Source: Chitinophagaceae bacterium (GTDB lineage: Bacteria; Bacteroidota; Bacteroidia; Chitinophagales; Chitinophagaceae). From it: a DNA stretch of 9,551 nucleotides. The notes beneath the pieces were generated by a model. The model ran no database searches, was not told where the DNA came from, and saw only the letters and a program-made list of their open reading frames with translations. The stretch is taken from positions 1 to 9,551 of the forward strand of contig JAGKWS010000137.1 in the NCBI GenBank assembly GCA_021151685.1, in the 5' to 3' direction. Shown here piece after piece: positions 1 to 6,070 of this stretch (position 1 is the stretch's first letter; every line of letters starts with the position of its first letter). The translations under genes were made by a program, and so were the position numbers.

Positions 1-52
1 GAGCATCTGCCTTACAAGCAGAGGGTCCGCGGTTCGATCCCGTGTGCTCCCA
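1..52 (+). tRNA. tRNA-Val (anticodon UAC), 3' portion, cut by window edge
   Basis: The visible part folds as a tRNA from the 3' half of the D stem onward. GAGC (1-4) is the D-stem strand. The anticodon stem is 6-10 paired with 18-22, around the loop CTTACAA (11-17), whose anticodon TAC (13-15) reads valine GUA codons. The T stem is 28-32 paired with 40-44, closing the loop TTCGATC (33-39). TGCTCCC (45-51) is the 3' acceptor strand and A52 the discriminator base. CCA is not encoded in full after the discriminator (CAG follows), so it would be added after transcription. The 5' acceptor strand and most of the D arm lie outside the window. Confidence 0.95.
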
Positions 53-62
53 CAGAAAAGAG

Positions 63-100
63 AAAGGGTGCGTAGAGCGAGAGCGATACCACCCTTTTTT
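63..100 (+). terminator. Rho-independent terminator after tRNA-Val
   Basis: AAAGGGTG (63-70) pairs with CACCCTTT (90-97), and GTA (72-74) can extend the stem with TAC (87-89) after one bulged base. The 3' arm runs directly into T residues up to position 100. The loop holds a tandem GAGCGA GAGCGA. The element lies 10 bp after the tRNA end, so it most likely ends the tRNA transcript. Confidence 0.8.
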
Positions 101-200
101 GTTTCCCGTTGTTCTTGCTCTGTTTTTCGCTACTCTTTGGGGGCGGGGCTCTGTGCTGGTCAATAATCAATGCTAATCCCTAAACTCTCTCCAGACAGAT

Positions 201-223
201 TACGGCAACCACGCCTTGCCGTA
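201..223. repeat. Perfect 8-bp inverted repeat (stem-loop)
   Basis: TACGGCAA (201-208) is the exact reverse complement of TTGCCGTA (216-223), with a 7-base loop. There is no T tract on either side, so it does not look like a classical intrinsic terminator. It is the leftmost of three palindromes within about 100 bp. Confidence 0.6.
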
Positions 224-252
224 GGAAAAGTCATACAAACAATACAACTAAC

Positions 253-298
253 GTCAATCTGAAGATTGACAGCCGCCATGACGTAGTCGGAGACTACG
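253..298. repeat. Pair of adjacent REP-like palindromes
   Basis: Two perfect hairpins lie 11 bp apart. GTCAATCT (253-260) pairs with AGATTGAC (263-270) across 2 bases, and CGTAGTC (282-288) pairs with GACTACG (292-298) across GGA. Short, near-loopless palindromes in pairs within intergenic DNA are the form taken by REP elements mobilised by RAYT (IS200/IS605-related) transposases, which occur in Bacteroidota. That assignment is inference from form; no RAYT gene is in the window and copy number elsewhere is unknown. Confidence 0.5.
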
Positions 299-383
299 CC
301 AAACTTTCAATATCGATTCTACATACTACGCCTAACATTGGGGAACAACGGAATTACTGCTTTTTATTTCGTTTGTGGTTTTT

Positions 384-1304
384 TTACTCCCCCATCTTTA
401 CAATACACTGCTCTCTTATAGCCCACACATGGTCGAAACTTAAGCCTATAGCATCTTCTTCTATCCATTTTTGCAAATAGTTTTTGTGATATGCTACTTT
501 AAAAGTATTCACCTGCTCTGGTTCAATCTCGGTTTCTTCTAACACATCGTGTATCAAATTATGAATGGATGCATTGGCTGAAGTAAGGTCGAAGCGTCTG
601 TTGTTGAGCATCAGGTAGCAATGTGCTTCGGGTATATATTCCAAACCACTGTCGAGAATGGTTTTGCCAATTTTTGGTGTGTTTAGATGGTTCATTTTAT
701 AAACACCCATTATGAGTTTTACGTTGCCTATATTGTTGAGTTGCGCTACTTTTTTTAACAACGAATGTTTGGAACTGCAAGACCCTTGTTCTTCTGTTAG
801 TACTAACGAAAAGTCTTCTCTATTGGCATTTCGCCCGTAAGGCAAGTCTTTAACGAAATTCAGCAATTCGCTCCAGGTATTAATGCTTTTGCTGCGCACC
901 AATTGTGTCAGTTTGTCATTGGCTGTGAGCGGTAAATGTTTGATGGCAAACACTATCCTGTAACCATCAGGGTCGGCAATCATAATGCCATTTTCCTTCC
1001 AGTAAGGATTCTTTGGCACAATAACCGGAATGTTTTGTTTGGAAAAACTGTTTTCTATCTCGGCAATTTCGATTGCTGAATTGACATAAAATACCAGCAA
1101 ATCATCTTCATCAAAATGGTTATCAGGCGCATGGTATGAACAAGTAAATTCTAAATGCCAATCCTGCTGAGGATGCCCCAGAAATATACCATTATAACCA
1201 CTGTGGTTTTGAAAGCAGCCCAATTTTTGCAAGCCTATAACTTTGGTATAAAACACTTCTGTTTTTTGTAAATTGGCTGTGTGCCTTGCTATTCTTAGTG
1301 TCAT
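384..1304 (-). CDS. VOC (YycE-like) domain fused to a transglutaminase-like Cys-His-Asp domain
   Basis: This 306-residue protein has two parts. Residues 1-120 match the vicinal oxygen chelate fold of the YycE/glyoxalase-bleomycin resistance type: RIARHTANL at the start, FLGHPQQDWHLEFT at 41-54 and GIMIADPDGYRIVFA at 106-120. Residues 130-306 look like a separate domain containing GSCSSKH (Cys176), EAHCYL (His228) and RFDLT (Asp239), the order and spacing of a transglutaminase-like catalytic triad. The N-terminal half would be expected to bind a small molecule, possibly with a metal; the C-terminal half could be an amidase, peptidase or acyltransferase. No signal peptide or membrane segment is seen, so it is probably cytoplasmic. 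It is the last gene of the six-gene operon, 39 bp after the preceding stop. VOC identity is firm, the triad domain likely, the reaction unknown. Confidence 0.8.
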   Translation of the reverse strand: MTLRIARHTANLQKTEVFYTKVIGLQKLGCFQNHSGYNGIFLGHPQQDWHLEFTCSYHAPDNHFDEDDLLVFYVNSAIEIAEIENSFSKQNIPVIVPKNPYWKENGIMIADPDGYRIVFAIKHLPLTANDKLTQLVRSKSINTWSELLNFVKDLPYGRNANREDFSLVLTEEQGSCSSKHSLLKKVAQLNNIGNVKLIMGVYKMNHLNTPKIGKTILDSGLEYIPEAHCYLMLNNRRFDLTSANASIHNLIHDVLEETEIEPEQVNTFKVAYHKNYLQKWIEEDAIGLSFDHVWAIREQCIVKMGE

Positions 1305-1343
1305 TGTTAATAGTTAGAATTTATATTTGACGCTGGGCTCTCG

Positions 1344-1628
1344 TTACTTCATTATCCTTTCATAGCCGGTATAGGGTTGTAATTCCATCAGCTCAAATTG
1401 AATCTTTCCGTGCTTTACCAAGGGTAATGTGTTCAACAGTGCTGTGGCTGCTTTCTTATCTTCGGCCTCCAGTACCAAAACCGCACTTTTGTGTTCGGTA
1501 AAATAGATTTCTCTTATACATCCTGAACGATATAACTCGTAAACGTGGCAGGCTTCGTCTCGTAACAAGTCTTCCGGCTTTTGCCAAACTGCGGTCTCCA
1601 GTTCTTTTTCTATTGCCAATATTTTCAT
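1344..1628 (-). CDS. Small muconolactone-isomerase-like (ferredoxin-fold) protein
   Basis: I take the start at 1628, which gives 94 residues (MKILAIEKELE...). This ATG shares an ATGA overlap with the upstream PhzF-family stop codon (1625-1628), a standard sign of translational coupling. An in-frame ATG at 1682 would add 18 residues that do not look like the family. The pattern of a helix ending in a charged turn, a strand (SAVLVLEAED), and LNTLPLVKHGKIQFELMELQ near the C terminus fits the dimeric alpha/beta-barrel proteins of the muconolactone delta-isomerase type. Many such relatives are not true catabolic isomerases, and no aromatic-degradation genes lie nearby, so the substrate is unknown. 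The product should be a small soluble oligomer. Confidence 0.75.
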   Translation of the reverse strand: MKILAIEKELETAVWQKPEDLLRDEACHVYELYRSGCIREIYFTEHKSAVLVLEAEDKKAATALLNTLPLVKHGKIQFELMELQPYTGYERIMK

Positions 1629-2419
1629 GATAGTTGAATGGTGCCGGTTAAATACAATTTTGCTTTTCCACCAATCAAACACCGGTTTTCCATCAATTCA
1701 CAAATAAGTTCGCCGCCTCGTGCAGATAGTTGATGTGCAGTAAGTTTGCTTTTACCTAATTTTTTAGCCCAAATTGGTAACAAAGATGTGTGCGCCGAAC
1801 CCGTTACCGGATCTTCGTTTATACCCGACTGCGGGGCAAAAAATCGGGATACAAAATCAACGGTATTTCCCATTGCAGTTACAACCAGTCCCCTGCCTTT
1901 TAGCTTAGCTATTTCTGTCAAATTGGGTTGAATCTTTATCAATGCTCTTTCGCTGTCAATGACTGCTATATAATCTGTTTTTCCTTTATAGACTTCAATG
2001 GGTTGCAAGCCTATACAGGCTTCTATAACATCGGGCAATCCGCTGATGATTTCCAAAGTGTCGGTAGGAAAATCAAGATACAGCATTTCCTCATTTTTGG
2101 TGACGCTTAGAAGTCCACTCCTGTGCGAATGAAAATGGATTATGGAACCAGAATAGTTGAGTAAATTAAAGAGCGCAAAGGCCGACGCAAGTGTGGCATG
2201 ACCGCACAAATCTACCTCGGTGGTGGGCGTGAACCACCTAATGTCAAAGTCGTTGCCATTGGCAACAATGAAAGCTGTTTCTGCCAGATTGTTTTCGTTG
2301 GCTATTGATTGCATTAAGTATTCTGGCACCCATTGTTCCAATACACAAACCGCTGCGGGATTGCCGGCAAACAATTTGTCTGTAAATGCGTCAATCTGAA
2401 ATATCTTTATGTCTTGCAT
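1625..2419 (-). CDS. PhzF-family isomerase/epimerase-like protein
   Basis: This full-length 264-residue protein belongs to the PhzF family, which has the diaminopimelate-epimerase fold and whose founder isomerises trans-2,3-dihydro-3-hydroxyanthranilate in phenazine synthesis. Visible hallmarks are FQIDAFTDKLFAGNPAAVC at 7-25, NNLAETAF at 43-50 with the expected catalytic Glu47, CGHATLASA at 72-80, and DPVTGSAH at 203-210, followed by a C-terminal SARGGEL segment. The two epimerase cysteines are not required in PhzF proteins, and Glu47 is present, so activity is plausible. No other phenazine genes are present, so the substrate is not phenazine-related on this evidence. It lies 12 bp after the cupin gene and overlaps the next gene by 4 bp. 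Confidence 0.92.
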   Translation of the reverse strand: MQDIKIFQIDAFTDKLFAGNPAAVCVLEQWVPEYLMQSIANENNLAETAFIVANGNDFDIRWFTPTTEVDLCGHATLASAFALFNLLNYSGSIIHFHSHRSGLLSVTKNEEMLYLDFPTDTLEIISGLPDVIEACIGLQPIEVYKGKTDYIAVIDSERALIKIQPNLTEIAKLKGRGLVVTAMGNTVDFVSRFFAPQSGINEDPVTGSAHTSLLPIWAKKLGKSKLTAHQLSARGGELICELMENRCLIGGKAKLYLTGTIQLS

Positions 2420-2431
2420 TTTTTTATGTTG

Positions 2432-2785
2432 TTATACTTCAATATTCGTTCTGTCGTTGTTGGTCGTTGGTTGCGAAATCACTAAAAACTCAAGCTGCCC
2501 GTTGGTTTCATTCGCTATATAATGTATGGTATCGGGGGGTATCATTATTCCTTTTTGGGCAGTTATTATTAGCTTTTCATCTTCAAAATAAAATGTAGCA
2601 GTTCCTTTTAATATAAAGAAAAACTGCTGTGCCATGCTGTGGAAATGTGCCTGCTCTTTTGTGCTGGCCGGCATACTTTCCTGCTTTACAGAAAGCCCTT
2701 CTGTATCTGCCAATACCCAACTATCGCAATGGTTGCCCCAAGTGTAGTGTGGCGATGTGTGTTTACCTTTTATTGATATGCTCAT
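2432..2785 (-). CDS. Small single-domain cupin protein
   Basis: I place the start at the ATG at 2785, which gives 117 residues and sits 5 bp after the GNAT stop codon. A longer frame from 2839 would overlap that gene by 49 bp and adds a segment unlike a cupin. Cupin motif 1 is seen as HFHSMAQQFFFILKG, with the paired histidines and a Gln where the metal-binding Glu usually sits. Motif 2 is IPPDTIHYIAN with the third histidine. Three histidines could still hold a metal ion. Small cupins range from isomerases and dioxygenases to ligand-binding proteins, so no reaction can be assigned. Its place inside the operon suggests it acts on the same compound class as its neighbours. Confidence 0.85.
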   Translation of the reverse strand: MSISIKGKHTSPHYTWGNHCDSWVLADTEGLSVKQESMPASTKEQAHFHSMAQQFFFILKGTATFYFEDEKLIITAQKGIMIPPDTIHYIANETNGQLEFLVISQPTTNNDRTNIEV

Positions 2786-2790
2786 TAGGT

Positions 2791-3390
2791 TTAAGATAAA
2801 TTTAAAAGTTGTTTTAAATTTGCTTTCACGGCATACCATTCATCATCGATGATACTATAATATGCGGCTGTTCTGGTTGTCCCGTCAGTATAAATTTTGT
2901 CCTTTCTGAAAATGCCTTCGAGTTTTGCTCCTATTTTTTCGATTGCTTTTCGTGAACGAATATTTTTTTCGCTTGCCTTAATTTGTACTCGTACTGTCTT
3001 TAATATTTGAAAACAATGTGTCAACAGTAAATATTTACATTCGGTATTTAAGCCTGTACCCCAATAATCAGGATGCATCCATGTTCCGCCTATTTCTAAA
3101 CTTCTATGCTCTTGGTTTATTTGCCAATATCTTGTTGTCCCGATTATTTTATTATTGTCACTAAGAACTATTGCAAATGGATAATGCTCACCCGTTTTTC
3201 GCTTTTCTATTGATTGTTTTAAATCATTCAGAAGTTTCTCAATATTGCCTCCGTCGGTATCGAATGGATTAAATTCCCATATCGATTTTTCTTGTGCCAA
3301 CAAAGTAAGTTGGTCAAGATGTGATGTGCCGAGAGGAGTGAGTTTTACTCTTTGCCCTATCAATTCTGTTGGATGTTTTATCCAGTCCAT
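2791..3390 (-). CDS. GNAT-family N-acetyltransferase (RimJ/RimL-like)
   Basis: This 199-residue protein has the RimJ/RimL (Acetyltransf_3) type of GNAT fold. It opens with GQRVKLTPLGTSHLDQL, followed by the core strand KIIGTTRYWQI at 81-91 and LEIGGTWMHPDYWGTGLNTE at 98-117, where WGTGLN is the acetyl-CoA phosphate-binding loop. KASEKNIRSRKAIEKIGAKLEG at about 138-159 is the conserved segment in which Asn143 and Ser146-Arg147 stand. Members transfer acetyl groups from acetyl-CoA to amines of proteins or small molecules; the acceptor here is unknown. An AAGG lies just upstream of the ATG as a weak ribosome-binding site. It is the second gene of the operon, 29 bp after the methyltransferase. 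Confidence 0.9.
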   Translation of the reverse strand: MDWIKHPTELIGQRVKLTPLGTSHLDQLTLLAQEKSIWEFNPFDTDGGNIEKLLNDLKQSIEKRKTGEHYPFAIVLSDNNKIIGTTRYWQINQEHRSLEIGGTWMHPDYWGTGLNTECKYLLLTHCFQILKTVRVQIKASEKNIRSRKAIEKIGAKLEGIFRKDKIYTDGTTRTAAYYSIIDDEWYAVKANLKQLLNLS

Positions 3391-3419
3391 ATCGACCTTT
3401 TTTGCTTGCCGCTAAAGAT

Positions 3420-4193
3420 TTAATAAGCTTGCTTTTTCTTCAAATATTTCACCCATCCACCAAAACGAATCGTTCTTTTTTCTGTGGAGAAAAATGGACT
3501 CAACTGATTATATAACCAAGCTTCCGCCTCATTATAAGTCATAATACCTCGCTCCACTTGTGCCGTTATATTACTTTGCGTGGTTAGGTACAAAACCAAT
3601 TGGTCGATGTTAAATTCAATGTCGTGGCTAAGTTGTTTTTCTTGTAAAAACTCAAAGTTTTTATTGCTTAGATTTTCGCCCGACCAGTTGTAAGTATTGT
3701 TTCGTGCAGGTGGTGGAAATTTTTCCAGGTATGTAAGCGGATACCAATCGTTAAACGTATCTACTTCCAGCATTTCACCATTGAAAAAACTATCATAAAT
3801 TATCAGCCATTTTCCCGGTTTTAAAATACGGTTGGCTTGGGCTAAAAAACGATCAATATCAAACCAATGAACACCCGAACTCACGGTAATCATATCGAAA
3901 GAATCGGGTTCAAACAATTGCTGCTCGGCTGTTGCTTTAGTATAGGTAATACGTGGGTGCTGGTAGGCATTATGGAGCATTTCGGCAGAAATATCAGTGG
4001 CATCCACATGTTCTGCTATTTCCAGCAATGCCTTGGCAGATAAGCCGGTGCCGCAAGCCACGTCTAAGGCTTTATCTAATTTGGCAGTAAGCCCCAAATA
4101 GTTTTTTATGCCCAATATGGTATCAAGATGAAAATAAGGTCGGCCTTTTTCATAGCGGTCGGCAATGCTTTTGGTATCAAAATAGTTGATCAT
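3420..4193 (-). CDS. Class I SAM-dependent methyltransferase
   Basis: This 257-residue protein is a Rossmann-fold methyltransferase of the Methyltransf_11 type. Motif I is ALDVACGTG at 42-50 (SAM-binding glycine loop with Asp44). The acidic end of the second strand is VDATDIS at 63-69. ATAEQQLFEPDSFDMITVSSGVHWFD at about 87-112 covers motifs II and III, and RILKPGKWLIIYDSFF follows at 122-137. The HWFD signature after motif III and the aromatic C-terminal half recall trans-aconitate- and Crg1-like small-molecule methyltransferases rather than RNA or DNA enzymes. It is the first gene of the minus-strand operon and diverges from the MocR regulator across 388 bp. The methyl acceptor cannot be read from the sequence. 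Confidence 0.9.
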   Translation of the reverse strand: MINYFDTKSIADRYEKGRPYFHLDTILGIKNYLGLTAKLDKALDVACGTGLSAKALLEIAEHVDATDISAEMLHNAYQHPRITYTKATAEQQLFEPDSFDMITVSSGVHWFDIDRFLAQANRILKPGKWLIIYDSFFNGEMLEVDTFNDWYPLTYLEKFPPPARNNTYNWSGENLSNKNFEFLQEKQLSHDIEFNIDQLVLYLTTQSNITAQVERGIMTYNEAEAWLYNQLSPFFSTEKRTIRFGGWVKYLKKKQAY

Positions 4194-4282
4194 ATTTTAT
4201 TTCATTAAACTTTACATTGTTGGTTTGTCGTTTTTATGCATTTTTCACATTAACGCCATCGTTAAATTGTCAAAGTGTACAC

Positions 4283-4311
4283 CATCATTTTTGAAGAAAT
4301 TTTAAATGATG
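4283..4311 (-). repeat. 8-bp inverted repeat upstream of the methyltransferase gene
   Basis: CATCATTT (4283-4290) is an exact reverse complement of AAATGATG (4304-4311) across 13 AT-rich bases. It lies about 90-120 bp upstream of the methyltransferase start. It could be an operator, or a weak leader hairpin if transcription starts further upstream. Confidence 0.4.
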
Positions 4312-4401
4312 CCATTTTCCCGGAAACGACTTAGTGCCGGATTGTTTACCGTATAAACTGGCAATCATATCAGTTCCTGTATCCGACTTTTTTTTACCTA
4401 T

Positions 4402-4460
4402 GTCATTGCTTCATGCCGAGTTGCGTTACCAAGCCCCGGTATTGCGTCATTGTTACATGC
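4402..4460 (+). repeat. Direct repeat pair GTCATTGYTWCATGC, 44 bp apart
   Basis: GTCATTGCTTCATGC (4402-4416) and GTCATTGTTACATGC (4446-4460) match at 13 of 15 positions. The 44-bp offset is close to four helical turns, so the copies would lie on about the same DNA face. A smaller repeat, TTGCGTYA, sits between and beside them (4421-4428 and 4442-4449). Confidence 0.5.
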
Positions 4461-4497
4461 ATTTTTTGTACCTACATATCAAAATTTTTATTTGATC

Positions 4498-4505
4498 CAA
4501 AGTTA
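4498..4505 (-). promoter_or_regulatory. Candidate -7 box for the minus-strand operon
   Basis: Read on the minus strand this is TAACTTTG, a perfect fit to the Bacteroidota -7 consensus TAnnTTTG. No good -33 TTG is found at the normal distance; GGTACAGAT copy 1 occupies that place instead. Use of this promoter would leave a leader of about 300 bases before the methyltransferase, so a nearer start, for example close to 4263-4275 where a looser TACACTTTG stands on the minus strand, is also possible. Confidence 0.3.
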
Positions 4506-4522
4506 ATTACTCAACCCAAACG

Positions 4523-4561
4523 GGTACAGATACAGAATAGCTATTTTTGACAGGTACAGAT
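4523..4561 (+). repeat. Direct repeat pair GGTACAGAT, 30 bp apart, candidate MocR operator
   Basis: Two identical 9-mers GGTACAGAT lie at 4523-4531 and 4553-4561, offset by 30 bp. A related inverted site, TGTACCT (reverse complement AGGTACA), is at 4467-4473. The two direct copies bracket the plus-strand -7 box, and the second overlaps the expected transcription start of the regulator gene. This suits autoregulation; binding itself is inference. Confidence 0.5.
4542..4549 (+). promoter_or_regulatory. Candidate -7 promoter box of the MocR gene
   Basis: TATTTTTG fits the TAnnTTTG consensus exactly and would place the transcription start near 4556, about 26 bases before the ATG. No TTG is present at the usual -33 distance, which suggests a weak or activator-dependent promoter. 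A purine-rich GTAGGGATT stands just before the start codon and may serve as a weak ribosome-binding site. Confidence 0.5.
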
Positions 4562-4581
4562 TTGTAATAAAGTAGGGATTC

Positions 4582-5994
4582 ATGGAAAGTACATCGTTAT
4601 TGTATTTGCAGATAACAAAATCACTTAAGCATCAAATTGAGACAGGCGTATTAAAAGAGTATGACAAACTCCCTTCGCTAAGAAAGATTTGCATTGACTA
4701 TGACGTGAGCATGAACACAGCTATAAGAGCTTATGAAGAATTGGACAGAGACGGATATATTGAATCCATTCCAAAGTCCGGATATTTTGTACACAGACGT
4801 AACCACCGTTTTAGAAGTATACCGTCAGTAACGAATCCCGAATTGTTCACCAAAAACGACAATCAGGAAGGCGTAGTAACAACGATGGTAAAGAATTTTG
4901 ACAACGCTACCATTCATTTGTCCAGTGCCAATTTAGGGCCGGAACTGGTTCCGATTAAAAAGGTCAACAAGGCCTTGCTTGCAGCTACACAAACTTTGAG
5001 TGACAGTGGTACGATTTACAGAAGGCAGGGTAGTTTGAAGTTGAAAATTGAAATTGCGAAACGAACCTATGGATGGGGTGGTAACCTCAAGGACAGCGAT
5101 ATTGTTCCCACATCAGGGAGTATGGACGCTATTGCATTCTGTTTGCTTGCACTTACAAAAGCCGGGGACACTATTGTTGTAGAAAGCCCCTGCTATTTCG
5201 GGATATTGCGCCTGGCAAACAGCATGGGTTTAATGGTCGTTGAATTACCAACGCATCCTATCACTGGCCTTGAAATAGATGCCTTCAGATTGCTGATTAG
5301 TAAAAGAAAAGTTGCCGCCTGTGTTGTGGTAACCAATTTCAGCAATCCGCTGGGCAGCTGTATGCCCACTGAAAACAAGAAAGAGCTTGTGCGGCTTGTT
5401 ACGTTACACGATATTCCTTTGATCGAAGACGATCTTTATGGAGATTTGTATTTTGAACATACCCGGCCAAAGTCTTGCAAAGCTTTTGATGAAGCAGGCA
5501 TGGTATTATGGTGCGGATCGTTTTCTAAAACCCTGGTTTCGGGTTACAGAGTAGGATGGGTGGCACCAGGTAAATTCAAAGACCAGATTGAACGGATAAA
5601 GCTGTACTACACCTTACAAAGCAGTGTGATTACACACGAGGCAGTTGGAAATTTTATGGAATCGGGTGCCTATGAAAAGCACCTTAATACACTAAGGCCT
5701 ATACTGCGGGATAATTGTTATCAATTCCAAAAGACCATTCATGAATATTTTCCGGCACATGCAAGGGTTTCTCAGCCGCTCGGGGGAATGAACTTATGGA
5801 TTGAATTTGCGCCTGGGTTTAACGCTTTAGAACTTTACAATAAAGCCATTGAAAAAGGGCTAAGTATCACTCCGGGCCGCGCTTATACGCTTCAGAACCA
5901 GTATCTCAATTGTATGAAACTAAGCTTTGGGCTAAAATGGGATACTAAAATGGAACGTGCACTAAAATTGTTGGGGAAGTTGGCAAATGAGTAG
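4582..5994 (+). CDS. MocR-type PLP-dependent transcriptional regulator (GntR-aminotransferase fusion)
   Basis: This 470-residue protein has the classic MocR layout. Residues 1-72 form a GntR winged helix (LPSLRKICIDYDVSMNTAIRAYEELDRDGYIES), followed by a linker and, from about 108, a fold-type I aminotransferase domain. Visible cofactor features are SGSMDAIAF at 178-186, TNFSNPLG at 251-258, IEDDLYGDLY at 281-290 and SFSKTL at 313-318, where Lys316 should form the Schiff base with pyridoxal phosphate. Characterised relatives such as GabR, PdxR and TauR sense an amino compound or PLP and control adjacent divergent genes. Here the divergent genes are the six-gene operon. At the C terminus NCMKLSFG (443-450) has Lys446 where I expect the carboxylate-binding Arg, which could alter ligand choice. 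Full length; ligand unknown. Confidence 0.93.
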   Translation: MESTSLLYLQITKSLKHQIETGVLKEYDKLPSLRKICIDYDVSMNTAIRAYEELDRDGYIESIPKSGYFVHRRNHRFRSIPSVTNPELFTKNDNQEGVVTTMVKNFDNATIHLSSANLGPELVPIKKVNKALLAATQTLSDSGTIYRRQGSLKLKIEIAKRTYGWGGNLKDSDIVPTSGSMDAIAFCLLALTKAGDTIVVESPCYFGILRLANSMGLMVVELPTHPITGLEIDAFRLLISKRKVAACVVVTNFSNPLGSCMPTENKKELVRLVTLHDIPLIEDDLYGDLYFEHTRPKSCKAFDEAGMVLWCGSFSKTLVSGYRVGWVAPGKFKDQIERIKLYYTLQSSVITHEAVGNFMESGAYEKHLNTLRPILRDNCYQFQKTIHEYFPAHARVSQPLGGMNLWIEFAPGFNALELYNKAIEKGLSITPGRAYTLQNQYLNCMKLSFGLKWDTKMERALKLLGKLANE

Positions 5995-6024
5995 CCATTT
6001 TACCTGCAATTTCACGTTGTTGTA

Positions 6025-6070
6025 GCCCAATGTCTACTTCTTGCAAAATTGATTGCCCAATGTCTGCTTC
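6025..6070. repeat. Imperfect direct repeat, 30-bp spacing
   Basis: GCCCAATGTCTACTTC (6025-6040) recurs as GCCCAATGTCTGCTTC (6055-6070), with 15 of 16 positions equal and a 30-bp offset. A weaker third form, GCCAATCTGCT, follows at 6080-6090. A 30-bp period is a multiple of three, so this could be a fragment of a repetitive coding sequence, although no intact frame runs through it. Confidence 0.55.

Larger units (their letters stand above)
101..383. other. Non-coding spacer rich in inverted repeats
   Basis: No convincing open reading frame lies here on either strand. The stretch separates the tRNA terminator from the 3' end of the minus-strand operon. It holds three perfect stem-loops, listed separately, and a 12-bp direct repeat with one mismatch (ACTACGCCaAAC at 293-304 and ACTACGCCtAAC at 325-336). 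No intrinsic terminator with a T tract is evident downstream of the operon on the minus strand, so operon transcription may run into the palindromes. Confidence 0.6.
4194..4581. promoter_or_regulatory. Divergent control region between the six-gene operon and the MocR gene
   Basis: This gene-free stretch must hold the promoters of the minus-strand operon and, on the plus strand, of the MocR gene. It contains two unrelated pairs of direct repeats (GTCATTGYTWCATGC 44 bp apart; GGTACAGAT 30 bp apart), an inverted repeat at 4283-4311, an 8-bp palindrome GTGTACAC at 4275-4282, and a 10-bp repeat ATGCATTTTT at 4236-4245 and 4457-4466. Many MocR/GntR proteins bind spaced direct repeats in such divergent regions, so this is the most likely operator region. 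Confidence 0.6.

Noticed and set aside
330..336. GCCTAAC, like an integron attC core site, downstream of an operon of cassette-type genes
   Set aside because: No matching GTTRRRY partner in the right place, no attC-like fold, no such sites between the operon genes, and no integrase.
1..383. tRNA 3' end as a possible attachment site of an integrated island
   Set aside because: No second copy of the tRNA 3' sequence is seen in the window, and there is no integrase or other mobility gene.
1629..1682. Longer N terminus for the muconolactone-isomerase-like protein
   Set aside because: The extra 18 residues lie inside the PhzF-family gene and do not look like the family; the ATG at 1628 forms a clean ATGA overlap.
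2432..2785. The cupin as a phosphomannose isomerase or germin-type enzyme
   Set aside because: Only the generic cupin motifs are visible, and the usual metal-binding Glu is Gln, so a specific function is not supported.
2786..2839. Longer N terminus for the cupin protein
   Set aside because: It would overlap the GNAT coding end by 49 bp, and the added residues are not cupin-like; the ATG at 2785 follows the GNAT stop by 5 bp.
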